From: Pseudalkalibacillus sp045920555 | Lineage (GTDB): Bacteria > Bacillota > Bacilli > Bacillales > Fictibacillaceae | Direction: 5' to 3' | Assembly: GCF_045920555.1 (NCBI RefSeq) | Contig: NZ_CP174509.1 | Location: forward strand, 2,294,001-2,358,000 | DNA: 64,000 nt | In this document: piece by piece, positions 44,828-53,983 of the stretch | How the letters are laid out: every line of letters starts with the position of its first letter | How positions within the stretch are numbered: position 1 is the stretch's first letter | Position numbers and translations under genes: made by a program | Notes under the pieces: model-generated | What the model was told of the DNA's origin: nothing | What the model saw: the letters and a program-made list of their open reading frames with translations, nothing else | Database searches by the model: none

Positions 44828-47191
44828 ATGGCAAAACGTAAAAAAAAGAATAAAAAGTCGTCAGGCTGGAAATCCCAGCTTTCATTTGAAGTTTTCGGAC
44901 TGTTGTTGCTTGCAATGACATTGATCGCCGCGGCTGAGTTCGGAAAAGTCGGTAATATGTTCTCTGGTTTATTCCGTCTGTTCGGAGGAGAATGGTACGG
45001 GATCCTGATGTTAGGAGTCTTTATTCTTTCCATTTATATTATTTGGAAACGGGCATGGCCTAGTTTTTTCACACGGCGACTGAGTGGTGTCTACCTGTTC
45101 GTTCTCGGTTTACTGCTTCAAAGTCACGTCAAGCTATTCGACCTTCTTTCACGTAATGGAGAGTGGGAAAATCCTTCTGTGATCCAGAATACGTGGGAAT
45201 TGTTTTTACGCCAACATGGAGCAGATGTGGGTACTTATGATTTGGGTGGGGGTATGATCGGTGCCTTTGGTTTTGCATTCACTTATGTCTTATTCGCACC
45301 TGAGGGAACACAAGTCATCATTTTCTTCATGTGGGTCATCGCGGTCTTGTTGATCACAGGACTCTCCACGAATGATATTCTCGCAAAAGTTGTTGTACCG
45401 TTAAAAAAATTCATCTTGAATACATATAGTGATTGGAAAGAACACATTCAGAGCAAGAGGGAACAGAAGCAAGAAGAACGTAAAAAGGAGCGGAAGACAC
45501 GGGGCAAACGGACAACGAAGAATAAAAATGAAGCTAAGCCAGCAGAAGAATTTGAGGGGGAACCATATTCTGAACCGATCATTGAAGATTTTACAGAAAA
45601 CACATATCAAGAAGCATTCGAGTTTGAAGAATTAAAGCAAAAAGAACTTCAAAAGAATAATACTGAAAAAGAAAACCCTAAACCTTCCAAGGCCATTGAT
45701 GAGCCGAATGCAGAGACTGGTGAAGTCGCCTCTGGATTTTCTATAGCAGAAATGGAAAATGAATCCTATGAACTGCCACCCTATGATTTGTTAAGCCGTC
45801 CTGTCAAGTCCGGACAGCATCGTGAAAGACAACATGTGTCAGAGAACACTAGAAAGCTTGAGCGGACGTTTGAAAGCTTCGGTGTCAAGGCTAAGGTAGT
45901 CAAAGTCCATTTAGGGCCTGCTGTTACAAAATATGAAGTACAACCGGCGATCGGTGTGAAGGTTAGTAAGATCGTCAACTTGACCGATGACCTTGCCCTG
46001 GCACTTGCTGCCAAGGATCTGCGTATTGAAGCCCCGATTCCCGGCAGATCAGCCATAGGTATTGAAGTGCCGAATCAGGAAGTGTCGATGGTTTCATTAA
46101 GGGAAGTCGTCGATACGAAGCGCAACGATCTGAATGCGAAGCTGAGCATCGGATTGGGCCGTGATATTTCTGGTGAACCGATACTCGCTGACCTTAGCAA
46201 AATGCCGCACTTATTGATTGCAGGTGCGACAGGCAGTGGTAAGAGTGTATGTGTAAACGGCATAATCACCAGCATATTGTTGAAAGCTAAACCGCATGAA
46301 GTGAAAATGATGATGATCGATCCAAAGATGGTCGAATTGAATGTTTACAACGGTATACCTCACCTTCTTGCGCCGGTAGTAACAGAACCGAAAAAAGCAG
46401 CTCAGGCCCTGAAACGGGTCGTCAATGAGATGGAACGTCGATATGAATTGTTCTCCCATAGTGGTACAAGGAACATTGAAGGTTTTAACAACATGATCAA
46501 ACGGAAAAATGAAGAATCGGATGCAAAGCAGGCATTGTTGCCTTATGTCGTCGTCATCGTTGATGAATTAGCTGACCTGATGATGGTTGCTTCAGGGGAT
46601 GTGGAAGATGCGATTACAAGACTGGCTCAGATGGCACGTGCTGCAGGAATCCATTTGATCATTGCGACACAAAGACCATCAGTGGATGTCATCACAGGGG
46701 TCATCAAGGCAAACATTCCGTCAAGGATTGCATTCAGCGTCTCGTCTTCTACGGATTCACGAACCATTCTCGATATGGGAGGAGCTGAAAAGCTGCTCGG
46801 TAAAGGGGACATGTTGTTCTTTCCGATTGGTGCCAATAAACCGACACGTGTTCAAGGTGCTTTTCTTTCGGATGAAGAAGTACAACAGGTTGTCGATTTC
46901 GTTATCGGCCAGCAAAAAGCGAAGTATCAAGAAGAAATGATCCCTACTGATGAGCCTGATAAAAAAGTCGAGGAAGTCGAGGACGAACTCTTTGATGATG
47001 CCGTCAACTTGATCGTTGATATGCAAACAGCTTCCGTCTCCATGCTGCAAAGACGTTTCCGGATCGGTTACACCCGTGCGGCAAGGTTGATCGATGCTAT
47101 GGAGGCAAGAGGCATCGTTGGACCGTATGAAGGAAGTAAACCGCGGGAAGTGCTCGTTTCAAGCATGGATCAAGATGCTTCTTCCAGTTGA
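44828..47191 (+). CDS. spoIIIE: DNA translocase SpoIIIE (FtsK family)
   Basis: SpoIIIE pumps the chromosome into the forespore. The 787 residues start with a basic tail and about four membrane helices (about 20-165), an acidic/Lys-rich linker (about 195-300), and the motor domain with Walker A GATGSGKSVCVNG (about 463-475) and Walker B VVIVDELADLMM. The C-terminal gamma winged helix (about 715-780, SMLQRRFRIGYTRAARLID) reads polar DNA motifs. Position after tepA-ylzJ matches spoIIIE rather than sftA. Terminator at 47264. Confidence 0.96.
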   Translation: MAKRKKKNKKSSGWKSQLSFEVFGLLLLAMTLIAAAEFGKVGNMFSGLFRLFGGEWYGILMLGVFILSIYIIWKRAWPSFFTRRLSGVYLFVLGLLLQSHVKLFDLLSRNGEWENPSVIQNTWELFLRQHGADVGTYDLGGGMIGAFGFAFTYVLFAPEGTQVIIFFMWVIAVLLITGLSTNDILAKVVVPLKKFILNTYSDWKEHIQSKREQKQEERKKERKTRGKRTTKNKNEAKPAEEFEGEPYSEPIIEDFTENTYQEAFEFEELKQKELQKNNTEKENPKPSKAIDEPNAETGEVASGFSIAEMENESYELPPYDLLSRPVKSGQHRERQHVSENTRKLERTFESFGVKAKVVKVHLGPAVTKYEVQPAIGVKVSKIVNLTDDLALALAAKDLRIEAPIPGRSAIGIEVPNQEVSMVSLREVVDTKRNDLNAKLSIGLGRDISGEPILADLSKMPHLLIAGATGSGKSVCVNGIITSILLKAKPHEVKMMMIDPKMVELNVYNGIPHLLAPVVTEPKKAAQALKRVVNEMERRYELFSHSGTRNIEGFNNMIKRKNEESDAKQALLPYVVVIVDELADLMMVASGDVEDAITRLAQMARAAGIHLIIATQRPSVDVITGVIKANIPSRIAFSVSSSTDSRTILDMGGAEKLLGKGDMLFFPIGANKPTRVQGAFLSDEEVQQVVDFVIGQQKAKYQEEMIPTDEPDKKVEEVEDELFDDAVNLIVDMQTASVSMLQRRFRIGYTRAARLIDAMEARGIVGPYEGSKPREVLVSSMDQDASSS

Positions 47192-47263
47192 TGCGAGTAA
47201 TAAAGAACAAGCCGGAAAGTAAAGGATTCCGTTTTTGTGTGCTTAATGATTAAATGACATATG

Positions 47264-47297
47264 AAACGACCCGTTAAATCACACGGGTCGTTTTCGT
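47264..47297 (+). terminator. spoIIIE terminator
   Basis: AAACGACCCG pairs with CGGGTCGTTT around TTAAATCACA, then a T-run. Confidence 0.9.
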
Positions 47298-47304
47298 TAT
47301 GACA

Positions 47305-47450
47305 TGACATACTCAAAGTAGGGCATTGAGACCATGAAAATGGAAAAAATTCAAAATGACGTACTCAAAGAGGGGTTTTGAGACCGTGAAAATGGAAAAA
47401 ACCAAAATGACGTACTCAAAGAGGAGCATTGAGACCATTAAAACGCGAAT
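47305..47450. repeat. Three tandem copies of a 51-52-bp unit
   Basis: Copies begin TGACATACTCAAAG (47305), TGACGTACTCAAAG (47357) and TGACGTACTCAAAG (47408, 3' part diverges). Each contains CTCAAA...TTGAGACC, a small self-complementary element, followed by GTGAAAATGGAAAAA in two of them. Confidence 0.88.
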
Positions 47451-47627
47451 ATACAAAAAGAAAGTCCAATTGCGCAATCAAGCAGTATGTCAGATTGAAA
47501 TATTATCGTAACATTTTTATATATAATGTAAAAATAGTATTTATTTATTGATGTAAAAATGATATAGTAATTGTCGAATATTGTTAAATAAATAGATTAA
47601 AATGCAATACACTTGGGGTGAAGACGT

Positions 47628-48356
47628 GTGACCATCAAAACGGACCATCGTCTATTATATTTACAAGTAATAGATCGATTGAAGAAAGATATTGAATCAG
47701 GTGTTTATGAGGAAGGGGAAAGACTTCCTAGCGAATTTGAACTATCAAAACTTCTAGGGATCAGTCGCGCGACGCTTAGGGAAGCGCTACGAATTCTTGA
47801 AGATGAAAATGTCGTTGTCAGGAGGCATGGTGTCGGCACATTCGTGCGTGCCCGAGCTATTTTTTCATCTGGAATTGAGGAGCTTTTCAGTCTCACTGAT
47901 ATGATTGAACGAGCTGATAAGACACCAGGGACTATATTTTTATCTTCTGAAACGAGAGAAGTGATGGACGAAGATATCCAGCGATTTGATTTAGAACCTT
48001 CGGATGAACTGGTGATTGTGGAACGTGTCCGTACTGCAGATGGACAACCCGTCATTTATTGTCTTGATCAGATTCCGGCTAAATTGATGCCTGCGAACTA
48101 CAAATCCAAAGAAGAAGAGTCCCTTTTCAATATATTAGAAAAAGAGTCTAATAGCCGGGTCCTGTATGCAGTTACCCATATCGAACCTTTAGGCTACCAC
48201 GATCGGGTTTCCGAGGTTTTGGAATGCCCCCCGGAATCTTCTCTTCTCGTCTTGAAACAGATGCACTATGATCAGAATGACACACCTGTCCTATATTCAG
48301 TGAATTACTTCAGGGCGGATAAGTTTGATTTTCATGTGGTCAGACGTCGGGTGTGA
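47628..48356 (+). CDS. GntR/HutC-type regulator (YmfC/NupR-like)
   Basis: The 242 residues have an N-terminal winged helix-turn-helix (about 10-75; LPSEFELSKLLGISRATLREALRIL, VRRHGVGTFV) and a C-terminal UTRA ligand domain (about 95-240). In B. subtilis YmfC lies at this place and, as I recall, is NupR, repressor of the nupNOPQ guanosine transporter. Here the transporter genes are directly downstream, supporting the same role. The start is GTG after GGGGTGAAG. Confidence 0.82.
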   Translation: MTIKTDHRLLYLQVIDRLKKDIESGVYEEGERLPSEFELSKLLGISRATLREALRILEDENVVVRRHGVGTFVRARAIFSSGIEELFSLTDMIERADKTPGTIFLSSETREVMDEDIQRFDLEPSDELVIVERVRTADGQPVIYCLDQIPAKLMPANYKSKEEESLFNILEKESNSRVLYAVTHIEPLGYHDRVSEVLECPPESSLLVLKQMHYDQNDTPVLYSVNYFRADKFDFHVVRRRV

Positions 48357-48576
48357 TATGAGGTTCAAAATGGATCCAAATGATAAACGGCACTTAAAAA
48401 AATGAACATTGTTATGGGCGGTTTTTTTAAAAGCTTTATTAAATTTCGCGTAAAATCACCATTTAAATGCTTTTTAAAATAGAGATTTTAAGGAGGTGGT
48501 TCAGGGGGTTGTTGGAAGCGCTTAGCTTTTAGAATTTAGGAAAATTTGAAAATATAATAAGGGGGAATTGTACGGA

Positions 48577-49677
48577 ATGAAAAAGCGTTATGGGTTATTG
48601 ATGTCTATGGTATTAGCTGCTGGGACTTTGCTTTCAGCATGCGGAGGCGACGGAAGCAATGACGGTGCTTCAGGGGATAAAAAAGATGACGGTTTTAAAG
48701 TAGCAATGGTTACCGACACTGGCGGTGTTGACGATAAGTCATTCAACCAATCAGCTTGGGAAGGTCTTCAAGAATTCGGTAAAGAAAACGATCTTGAAGA
48801 AAAGAAGGGCTACAATTATTTGCAATCTGAAAATCAAAGTGATTACCGCCCGAATTTGAACAGCTTGGTGCGTCAAAACTTTGATATCATCTATGGAATT
48901 GGTTTCTTAATGCAGGAAGACATCCAGAAAGTAGCTGAACAACAGAAAGAGGCACAATTTGCACTCGTTGACAGCGTAGCAGTCGATGCAGACGGAAATC
49001 CGCTTGAAAATGTTGCAAGCATCACGTTTAAAGAACATCAAGGATCTTTCCTTGTAGGGCTTGTAGCAGGACTTCAATCCAAGTCTAATAAAATCGGATT
49101 CATCGGTGGTGTAGAAAGTGAATTGATCTCAAAGTTCGAAAATGGCTTCAAGGCGGGTGTCCTTACAGCTAATCCGGATGCTGAAGTAACTGTTCAATAT
49201 GCTGGTGACTTCAATGACGCATCAAAAGGTGCTACAATCGCATCTGCTCTCTACGGACAGGGTGTTGATGTCATCTATCATGCTGCAGGCGGAACTGGAG
49301 CAGGGGTTTTCACAGAAGCAATCAACCGTAAGAAGAACGGTGAAGATGTATGGGTGATCGGAGTTGACCGTGACCAATTTGAAGAAGGAATCTACGATAA
49401 AGGCAACAACAAGAGTGTAACACTGACTTCAATGGTAAAACGTGTAGACACTGCGGTATTTGAAGTCTCTACTCAAACAATGGAAGGTAACTTCCCTGGT
49501 GGACAAATCGTGGAATTCGGTCTTGAAGAAGAGGGTGTCGGTATCGCTCCGACAGAGGATAACGTTTCAGAAGAATCACTGGAAATGGTTAAAGAATATA
49601 AAGAGAAAATTGTTGCCGGTGAGGTTGAAGTACCTAAGACAGCTGAAGAGTTCGAAACGTTCAAAAACGAAATGTAA
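48577..49677 (+). CDS. nupN: Nucleoside-binding lipoprotein (BmpA/NupN family)
   Basis: The extracytoplasmic binding protein of the ABC transporter downstream. A lipoprotein signal peptide with lipobox LSAC places the mature N-terminal Cys at residue 22. The 366-residue protein belongs to the BMP/PnrA family (DTGGVDDKSFNQSAWEGL, AAGGTGAGVF, IGVDRDQ), which binds purine nucleosides such as guanosine. The ATG at 48577 gives a normal signal peptide; an upstream in-frame TTG sits on the AAGGGGG box. A terminator-like hairpin separates it from the ATPase gene. Confidence 0.92.
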   Translation: MKKRYGLLMSMVLAAGTLLSACGGDGSNDGASGDKKDDGFKVAMVTDTGGVDDKSFNQSAWEGLQEFGKENDLEEKKGYNYLQSENQSDYRPNLNSLVRQNFDIIYGIGFLMQEDIQKVAEQQKEAQFALVDSVAVDADGNPLENVASITFKEHQGSFLVGLVAGLQSKSNKIGFIGGVESELISKFENGFKAGVLTANPDAEVTVQYAGDFNDASKGATIASALYGQGVDVIYHAAGGTGAGVFTEAINRKKNGEDVWVIGVDRDQFEEGIYDKGNNKSVTLTSMVKRVDTAVFEVSTQTMEGNFPGGQIVEFGLEEEGVGIAPTEDNVSEESLEMVKEYKEKIVAGEVEVPKTAEEFETFKNEM

Positions 49678-49696
49678 TCATTATAGCTCCATACAG

Positions 49697-49731
49697 AGGG
49701 GTTGACCCATAAGTTTGTGTCAACCCCTTTA
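49697..49731 (+). terminator. Hairpin/terminator after nupN
   Basis: AGGGGTTGAC pairs with GTCAACCCCTT, then TTATTT. Probably partial, giving more binding protein than permease. Confidence 0.8.
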
Positions 49732-49735
49732 TTTA

Positions 49736-49800
49736 TGCTCTTAAGTGTAACAAAGGCATGTCGAAGATCGAAGTAGACTCTCTTGTTACACTTAAGAGCA
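49736..49800. repeat. 18-bp perfect inverted repeat between nupN and nupO
   Basis: TGCTCTTAAGTGTAACAA (49736-49753) and its exact complement (49783-49800) flank a 29-nt loop with TCGAAGATCGA. It lies directly behind the nupN terminator. It may protect nupN mRNA or be a repeat; CTCTTAAGTGT also occurs at 44673. Confidence 0.75.
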
Positions 49801-49872
49801 CTCATGGGAAACAGCTGGGCGGGCGGTTCAGCAGCCTATGCAAACGGAACAACACAGTAGGAGTGATGACAG

Positions 49873-51399
49873 TTGGAATACGTCATTGAAATGCGGGATA
49901 TCCGTAAAGAGTTTCCGGGCATTGTTGCCAATGACAACATTACATTACAGGTTCAAAAAGGGGAAATTCATGCATTGCTAGGGGAAAACGGTGCAGGAAA
50001 ATCCACCTTGATGAACGTTCTTTTTGGTCTGTATCAGCCTGAAAGAGGTGAAATCCGTGTCCACGGTGAGAAAGTTGAAATCACGGATCCGAATATCGCC
50101 AACAAATTAGGAATTGGTATGGTCCATCAACATTTCATGCTTGTAGAGAATTTTACAGTAACAGAAAATATCGTACTTGGACAGGAGCCGAAACGCCGTT
50201 CACAGGTCGATATCAAATCCGCTGCAAAGAAAGTTGAAGAGATTTCAAGGCAGTATGGTTTGCGGGTCGACCCGCATGCCAAAATCGAGGATATTTCAGT
50301 CGGTATGCAGCAACGGGTGGAAATTTTAAAAACATTATATCGCGGTGCAGATATCCTGATTTTCGACGAACCGACCGCAGTACTGACGCCACAGGAAATC
50401 AAAGAACTGATTCAAATTATGAAGCGGCTCATTGCAGAGGGAAAATCGATCATCTTGATCACTCACAAATTGAAAGAGATCATGGAGGTTTGCCATCGTT
50501 GTACAGTCATCCGTCGAGGTAAAGGGATTGGAACTGTGAACGTTGCTGATACGAACCGCGAGGAGTTAGCATCTATGATGATCGGCCGCGATGTTTCCTT
50601 CACTACCCAGAAAGACAAAGGAAATCCACAACAAGAAGTCCTTGAGATCAAAAACCTTGTTGTGCGGGATTCTCGAGGCGTCTCAGCTGTCAATGGTCTC
50701 GATTTAACGATTCGGGCTGGAGAAATCATCGGTATTGCCGGAGTCGATGGGAATGGTCAGACCGAATTGATCGAAGCGATCACTGGCTTGCGTAAAACAG
50801 ACAGCGGAGAAATCCATTTGAATGGAAAAGAGATTACCAACCTTAAACCCCGTAAAGTGACAGAATCAGGTGTAGGACATATCCCTCAAGATCGTCATAA
50901 ACATGGATTGGTCCTTGATTTTTCCATTGGTGAAAATATGGTCCTGCAAACGTATTATCAGGAACCTTACTCAAAATACAAACAAATCAAGGCGCCGCAA
51001 ATTTTCAAAAAGGCGAAGCAGTTGATTGACCAATTTGATGTCCGTACCCCTAGTGTGTATACCGAAGCCAGGGCTTTGTCAGGAGGGAATCAACAAAAGG
51101 CGATCATCGCTCGTGAAGTGGATCGAAGTCCGGATTTGTTGATAGCAGCACAGCCTACCCGGGGTCTTGACGTTGGTGCGATCGAATTCATTCATTCAAA
51201 ACTTATTGAAGAACGTGATGCGAATAAGGCCGTTTTGCTTCTTTCATTCGAATTGGATGAAATCATGAATGTCAGTGACCGTATTGCTGTCATTTATGAA
51301 GGGAAAATCATTGCGATCGTCGATCCTCAAGAAGTGACGGAACAAGATCTAGGTTTATTGATGGCTGGATCAAAACGAACAGAGAAGGAGGAGAACTAA
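49873..51399 (+). CDS. nupO: Nucleoside ABC transporter ATPase (NupO-like)
   Basis: A 508-residue tandem ATPase of the sugar/nucleoside type. The first cassette has Walker A GENGAGKST (about 37-45), signature-region SVGMQQRVEILK and Walker B ILIFDEPTAVL. The second has the divergent GVDGNGQTEL and LSGGNQQKAIIARE. The start is TTG at 49873 behind AGGAGTGATG; an ATG six codons later is possible. The stop is followed directly by the permease gene. Confidence 0.93.
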   Translation: MEYVIEMRDIRKEFPGIVANDNITLQVQKGEIHALLGENGAGKSTLMNVLFGLYQPERGEIRVHGEKVEITDPNIANKLGIGMVHQHFMLVENFTVTENIVLGQEPKRRSQVDIKSAAKKVEEISRQYGLRVDPHAKIEDISVGMQQRVEILKTLYRGADILIFDEPTAVLTPQEIKELIQIMKRLIAEGKSIILITHKLKEIMEVCHRCTVIRRGKGIGTVNVADTNREELASMMIGRDVSFTTQKDKGNPQQEVLEIKNLVVRDSRGVSAVNGLDLTIRAGEIIGIAGVDGNGQTELIEAITGLRKTDSGEIHLNGKEITNLKPRKVTESGVGHIPQDRHKHGLVLDFSIGENMVLQTYYQEPYSKYKQIKAPQIFKKAKQLIDQFDVRTPSVYTEARALSGGNQQKAIIAREVDRSPDLLIAAQPTRGLDVGAIEFIHSKLIEERDANKAVLLLSFELDEIMNVSDRIAVIYEGKIIAIVDPQEVTEQDLGLLMAGSKRTEKEEN

Positions 51400-52455
51400 G
51401 TGAAATTGCAACAAATTTTATTCAAGCTCAGCGTTCCTGTGATTGCAGTTGCGCTTGGTCTCCTTGTCGGTGGAATCATCATGATATCAAGCGGTTATGA
51501 TGCATTGTACGCCTATTCATCCTTGTTCAGTGTCATTTTTACGGACCCTTATTATATCGGTGAGACCGTAAGACAAATGACTCCATTGATTTTTTCTGGC
51601 TTAGCAGTTGCTTTTGCCTTCAGGACAGGTTTATTCAATATTGGTGTAGAGGGACAACTGTTAGTTGGTTGGTTGGCATCTGTCTATATCGGTATCACGG
51701 TAGAAGGGGTCCCTGCTTTCATCCATGTTCCGCTTGCCATCATTGCAGCGGCAGTAGCAGGAGCGTTATGGGGAGTTGTCCCTGGTTACTTGAAAGCGAA
51801 ATTCAGAGTGCATGAAGTCATCACGACGATCATGATGAATTATATTGCTTTACATGTGACGAATTCTATCATTCGGAATCACTTGTTGGCTCCAGGGGAA
51901 CGTACGGAGGACATCCAGTCTTCAGCGTCACTATCTTCATTGTTTTTACAAGAAATAACCGACTATTCTAGATTGCATTATGGAATCATTGTTGCCGTAT
52001 TGGCAGCAGTGTTGATGTGGTACCTGTTATGGAAGACAACGACAGGGTACGAGCTGCGGGCAGTGGGCTTCAACCAGCATGCTTCCAACTATGCTGGTAT
52101 CAACGTGTCGAAAAACATCATACTCTCTATGTGCATATCTGGTGGTTTTGCTGGTGTAGCAGGGGCGATGGAAGGTCTCGGCACTTATCAATATATGACA
52201 ATCAACGCGGCCTTCACAGGAGTCGGTTTCGACGGAATCGCTGTAGCACTATTAGGGGCGAACAGTGCAATCGGTATCGTCCTCGCTGCAGGTCTATTCG
52301 GCGGACTTAAAATAGGAGCCCTGAATATGCAAGCGATGGCCCAGGTGCCGCCTGAGTTGATCACGATCGTCATTGCTCTCATCATCTTCTTCGTAGCTTC
52401 GAGTTATTTTGTTCACTGGCTGCGAAACCGCATTAACAAAAGGGGGAAAATCTAG
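51400..52455 (+). CDS. nupP: Nucleoside ABC transporter permease (NupP-like)
   Basis: A 351-residue inner-membrane permease of the BPD_transp_2 type with eight or more helices and the coupling segment around FRVHEVITTIMMNYIALHV. It begins with GTG directly after the ATPase stop, using AAGGAGGAG inside nupO. With NupQ it forms the heterodimeric channel. Confidence 0.92.
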   Translation: MKLQQILFKLSVPVIAVALGLLVGGIIMISSGYDALYAYSSLFSVIFTDPYYIGETVRQMTPLIFSGLAVAFAFRTGLFNIGVEGQLLVGWLASVYIGITVEGVPAFIHVPLAIIAAAVAGALWGVVPGYLKAKFRVHEVITTIMMNYIALHVTNSIIRNHLLAPGERTEDIQSSASLSSLFLQEITDYSRLHYGIIVAVLAAVLMWYLLWKTTTGYELRAVGFNQHASNYAGINVSKNIILSMCISGGFAGVAGAMEGLGTYQYMTINAAFTGVGFDGIAVALLGANSAIGIVLAAGLFGGLKIGALNMQAMAQVPPELITIVIALIIFFVASSYFVHWLRNRINKRGKI

Positions 52456-53418
52456 ATGGGTCTTATGCAAATATTAGAAATCATCATACCGACAGCCATC
52501 TTTGCTGCTGCCCCTTTGATATTGACCGCACTTGGTGGTGTTTTCAGTGAACGATCCGGTGTTGTCAACATCGGTTTGGAAGGACTTATGATGATGGGTG
52601 CCTTCATTGGAGCAGTTTTCACCTTTTATGGAGAGACGTGGGGATTCGGTGGTGCTTCACCATGGTTTTCGTTCTTGGTTGCAATCGTAATCGGTGCCGT
52701 TTTCTCCTTGTTACATGCAGTAGCCAGTATTTCGTTCCGAGCTGACCAGGTCGTCAGTGGGGTTGCCTTGAACTTTTTAGCAGCCGGTTTGACGATTTTC
52801 CTCGTAAAGAAAATATTTGATGCAGGTCAGACGCCTTATCTTAATGAGCGTATATTCAAGTCAGACGTACCGGTCCTTTCCGATATTCCGTTCATCGGAC
52901 CATTGTTATTCGGTGATGCCTACATCACTTCATACGTGGCGGTTGCTTTAGCATTCATAGTCTGGTTCATTGTCTTTAAAACGCCGTTCGGACTTCGTTT
53001 GAGAGCTGTAGGTGAACATCCGATGGCCGCTGATACGATGGGGATCAATGTAGTGAAGATGCGCTATATAGCAGTCATGCTCAGCGGAGCGTTCGCGGGA
53101 TTGGGAGGTGCAGTGTATACGACTTCAATCAGCGGAAACTTTACTCACTCGACAATCGCAGGACAAGGGTTCATGGCTCTCGCTGCGATGATTTTCGGAA
53201 AGTGGCACCCGCTTGGCGCATTAGGTGCAGCGTTGTTCTTCGGTTTCGCACAATCATTGAGTATTACTGGGCAACAGATCCCATTGCTGAAAGAAATACC
53301 ACATGTCATCTTGCTCATATCACCGTATGTATTGACAATCCTTGCTCTTGCTGGATTTGTAGGCCGAGCGGATGCGCCGAAAGCAATTGGTAAGCCATAC
53401 GAAAAAGGAAAACGATGA
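52456..53418 (+). CDS. nupQ: Nucleoside ABC transporter permease (NupQ-like)
   Basis: The second permease, 320 residues, same family, with GVFSERSGVVNIGLEGLMMMGAF, typical of this subunit, and FRADQVVSGVALNFLAAGLT. The ATG follows the nupP stop directly with GGGGGAAA as its site. A short hairpin (AGAACTTCTC ... GAGGAGTTCTTTTTT, 53424-53457) terminates the operon. Confidence 0.92.
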   Translation: MGLMQILEIIIPTAIFAAAPLILTALGGVFSERSGVVNIGLEGLMMMGAFIGAVFTFYGETWGFGGASPWFSFLVAIVIGAVFSLLHAVASISFRADQVVSGVALNFLAAGLTIFLVKKIFDAGQTPYLNERIFKSDVPVLSDIPFIGPLLFGDAYITSYVAVALAFIVWFIVFKTPFGLRLRAVGEHPMAADTMGINVVKMRYIAVMLSGAFAGLGGAVYTTSISGNFTHSTIAGQGFMALAAMIFGKWHPLGALGAALFFGFAQSLSITGQQIPLLKEIPHVILLISPYVLTILALAGFVGRADAPKAIGKPYEKGKR

Positions 53419-53983
53419 TCTTTAGAGAACTTCTCATAGTATGAGGAGTTCTTTTTTAATTTAATCGTCGTTAAATCCTGTTGTCGATTATCCAAGAGCG
53501 GATGTTTTTAAGCGGAATTCGCGACACTCCTGGCGGGATAAGCAAGCCAGGCGAGATCTTCGAGCCCTTCGTTTTTCGATTTTTGTAAAATCAGGGTGTC
53601 AACACCTATTCAGTGAAGTAATGTCTAGCTCAGCGACCAGTCACTTGGATCACTTCAGAATTCCTGCGGCGGAAACACCCTGATTTAACATCTTATGTGT
53701 GAGCCCACGCAGAACCGAACTTTGTTTGGTTCGAGCCTCCTCGTCATTCTTCCAGTGACATACGTGACTAAGCGTGTCGCTCCGCTTTTCTTAAGCCCGC
53801 GGAAATGGAGTGAATTTCGCAGAAATCATGAAAAATACCAAAGCCATAGTAAATCATGGATATTTGGCTTGCCTATTGTTATGAAAATGGCATTGAAGAG
53901 TATTATAATGAAGAGTGTTTCATGTTTCAGAAACAAATAGGGTAAGCTATTGAGTGAAAACTTGACAAAGGAGAGGTTGAAAT
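53419..53983 (+). repeat. 565-bp intergenic region with nested dispersed repeats
   Basis: After the nupQ terminator, an outer element begins with GCGACACTCCTGGCGGG (53521) and ends CCCGCGGAAATGGAGTGAAT TTCGC (53796-53820), matching the 61-bp element at 11525. About 250 bp is inserted in its middle. The insert contains a 12-bp inverted repeat (AAATCAGGGTGT 53588-53599, ACACCCTGATTT 53675-53686) enclosing TGTCTAGCTCAGCGACCAG, a word of a second Bacillaceae-type intergenic repeat. No gene is supported. Confidence 0.6.

Larger units (their letters stand above)
47192..47627 (+). other. spoIIIE-nupR intergenic region (436 bp)
   Basis: It holds the spoIIIE terminator (47264-47297), a three-copy tandem repeat (47305-47450) and an AT-rich promoter zone. 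In the last part CATTTTTATATATAATG TAAAAATAG (47513-47538 area) forms an imperfect inverted repeat that could be a promoter/operator for the GntR gene. No coding frame seen. Confidence 0.6.

Noticed and set aside
47305..47450. CRISPR array
   Set aside because: Only three units, the spacers are themselves repeated, and no cas genes are present.
48357..48576. CodY box upstream of nupN
   Set aside because: The best matches to AATTTTCWGAAAATT have five or more mismatches, not better than expected in AT-rich DNA.
53695..53940. 81-codon frame in the repeat region
   Set aside because: Lies across dispersed repeats with no ribosome binding site and unlikely composition.
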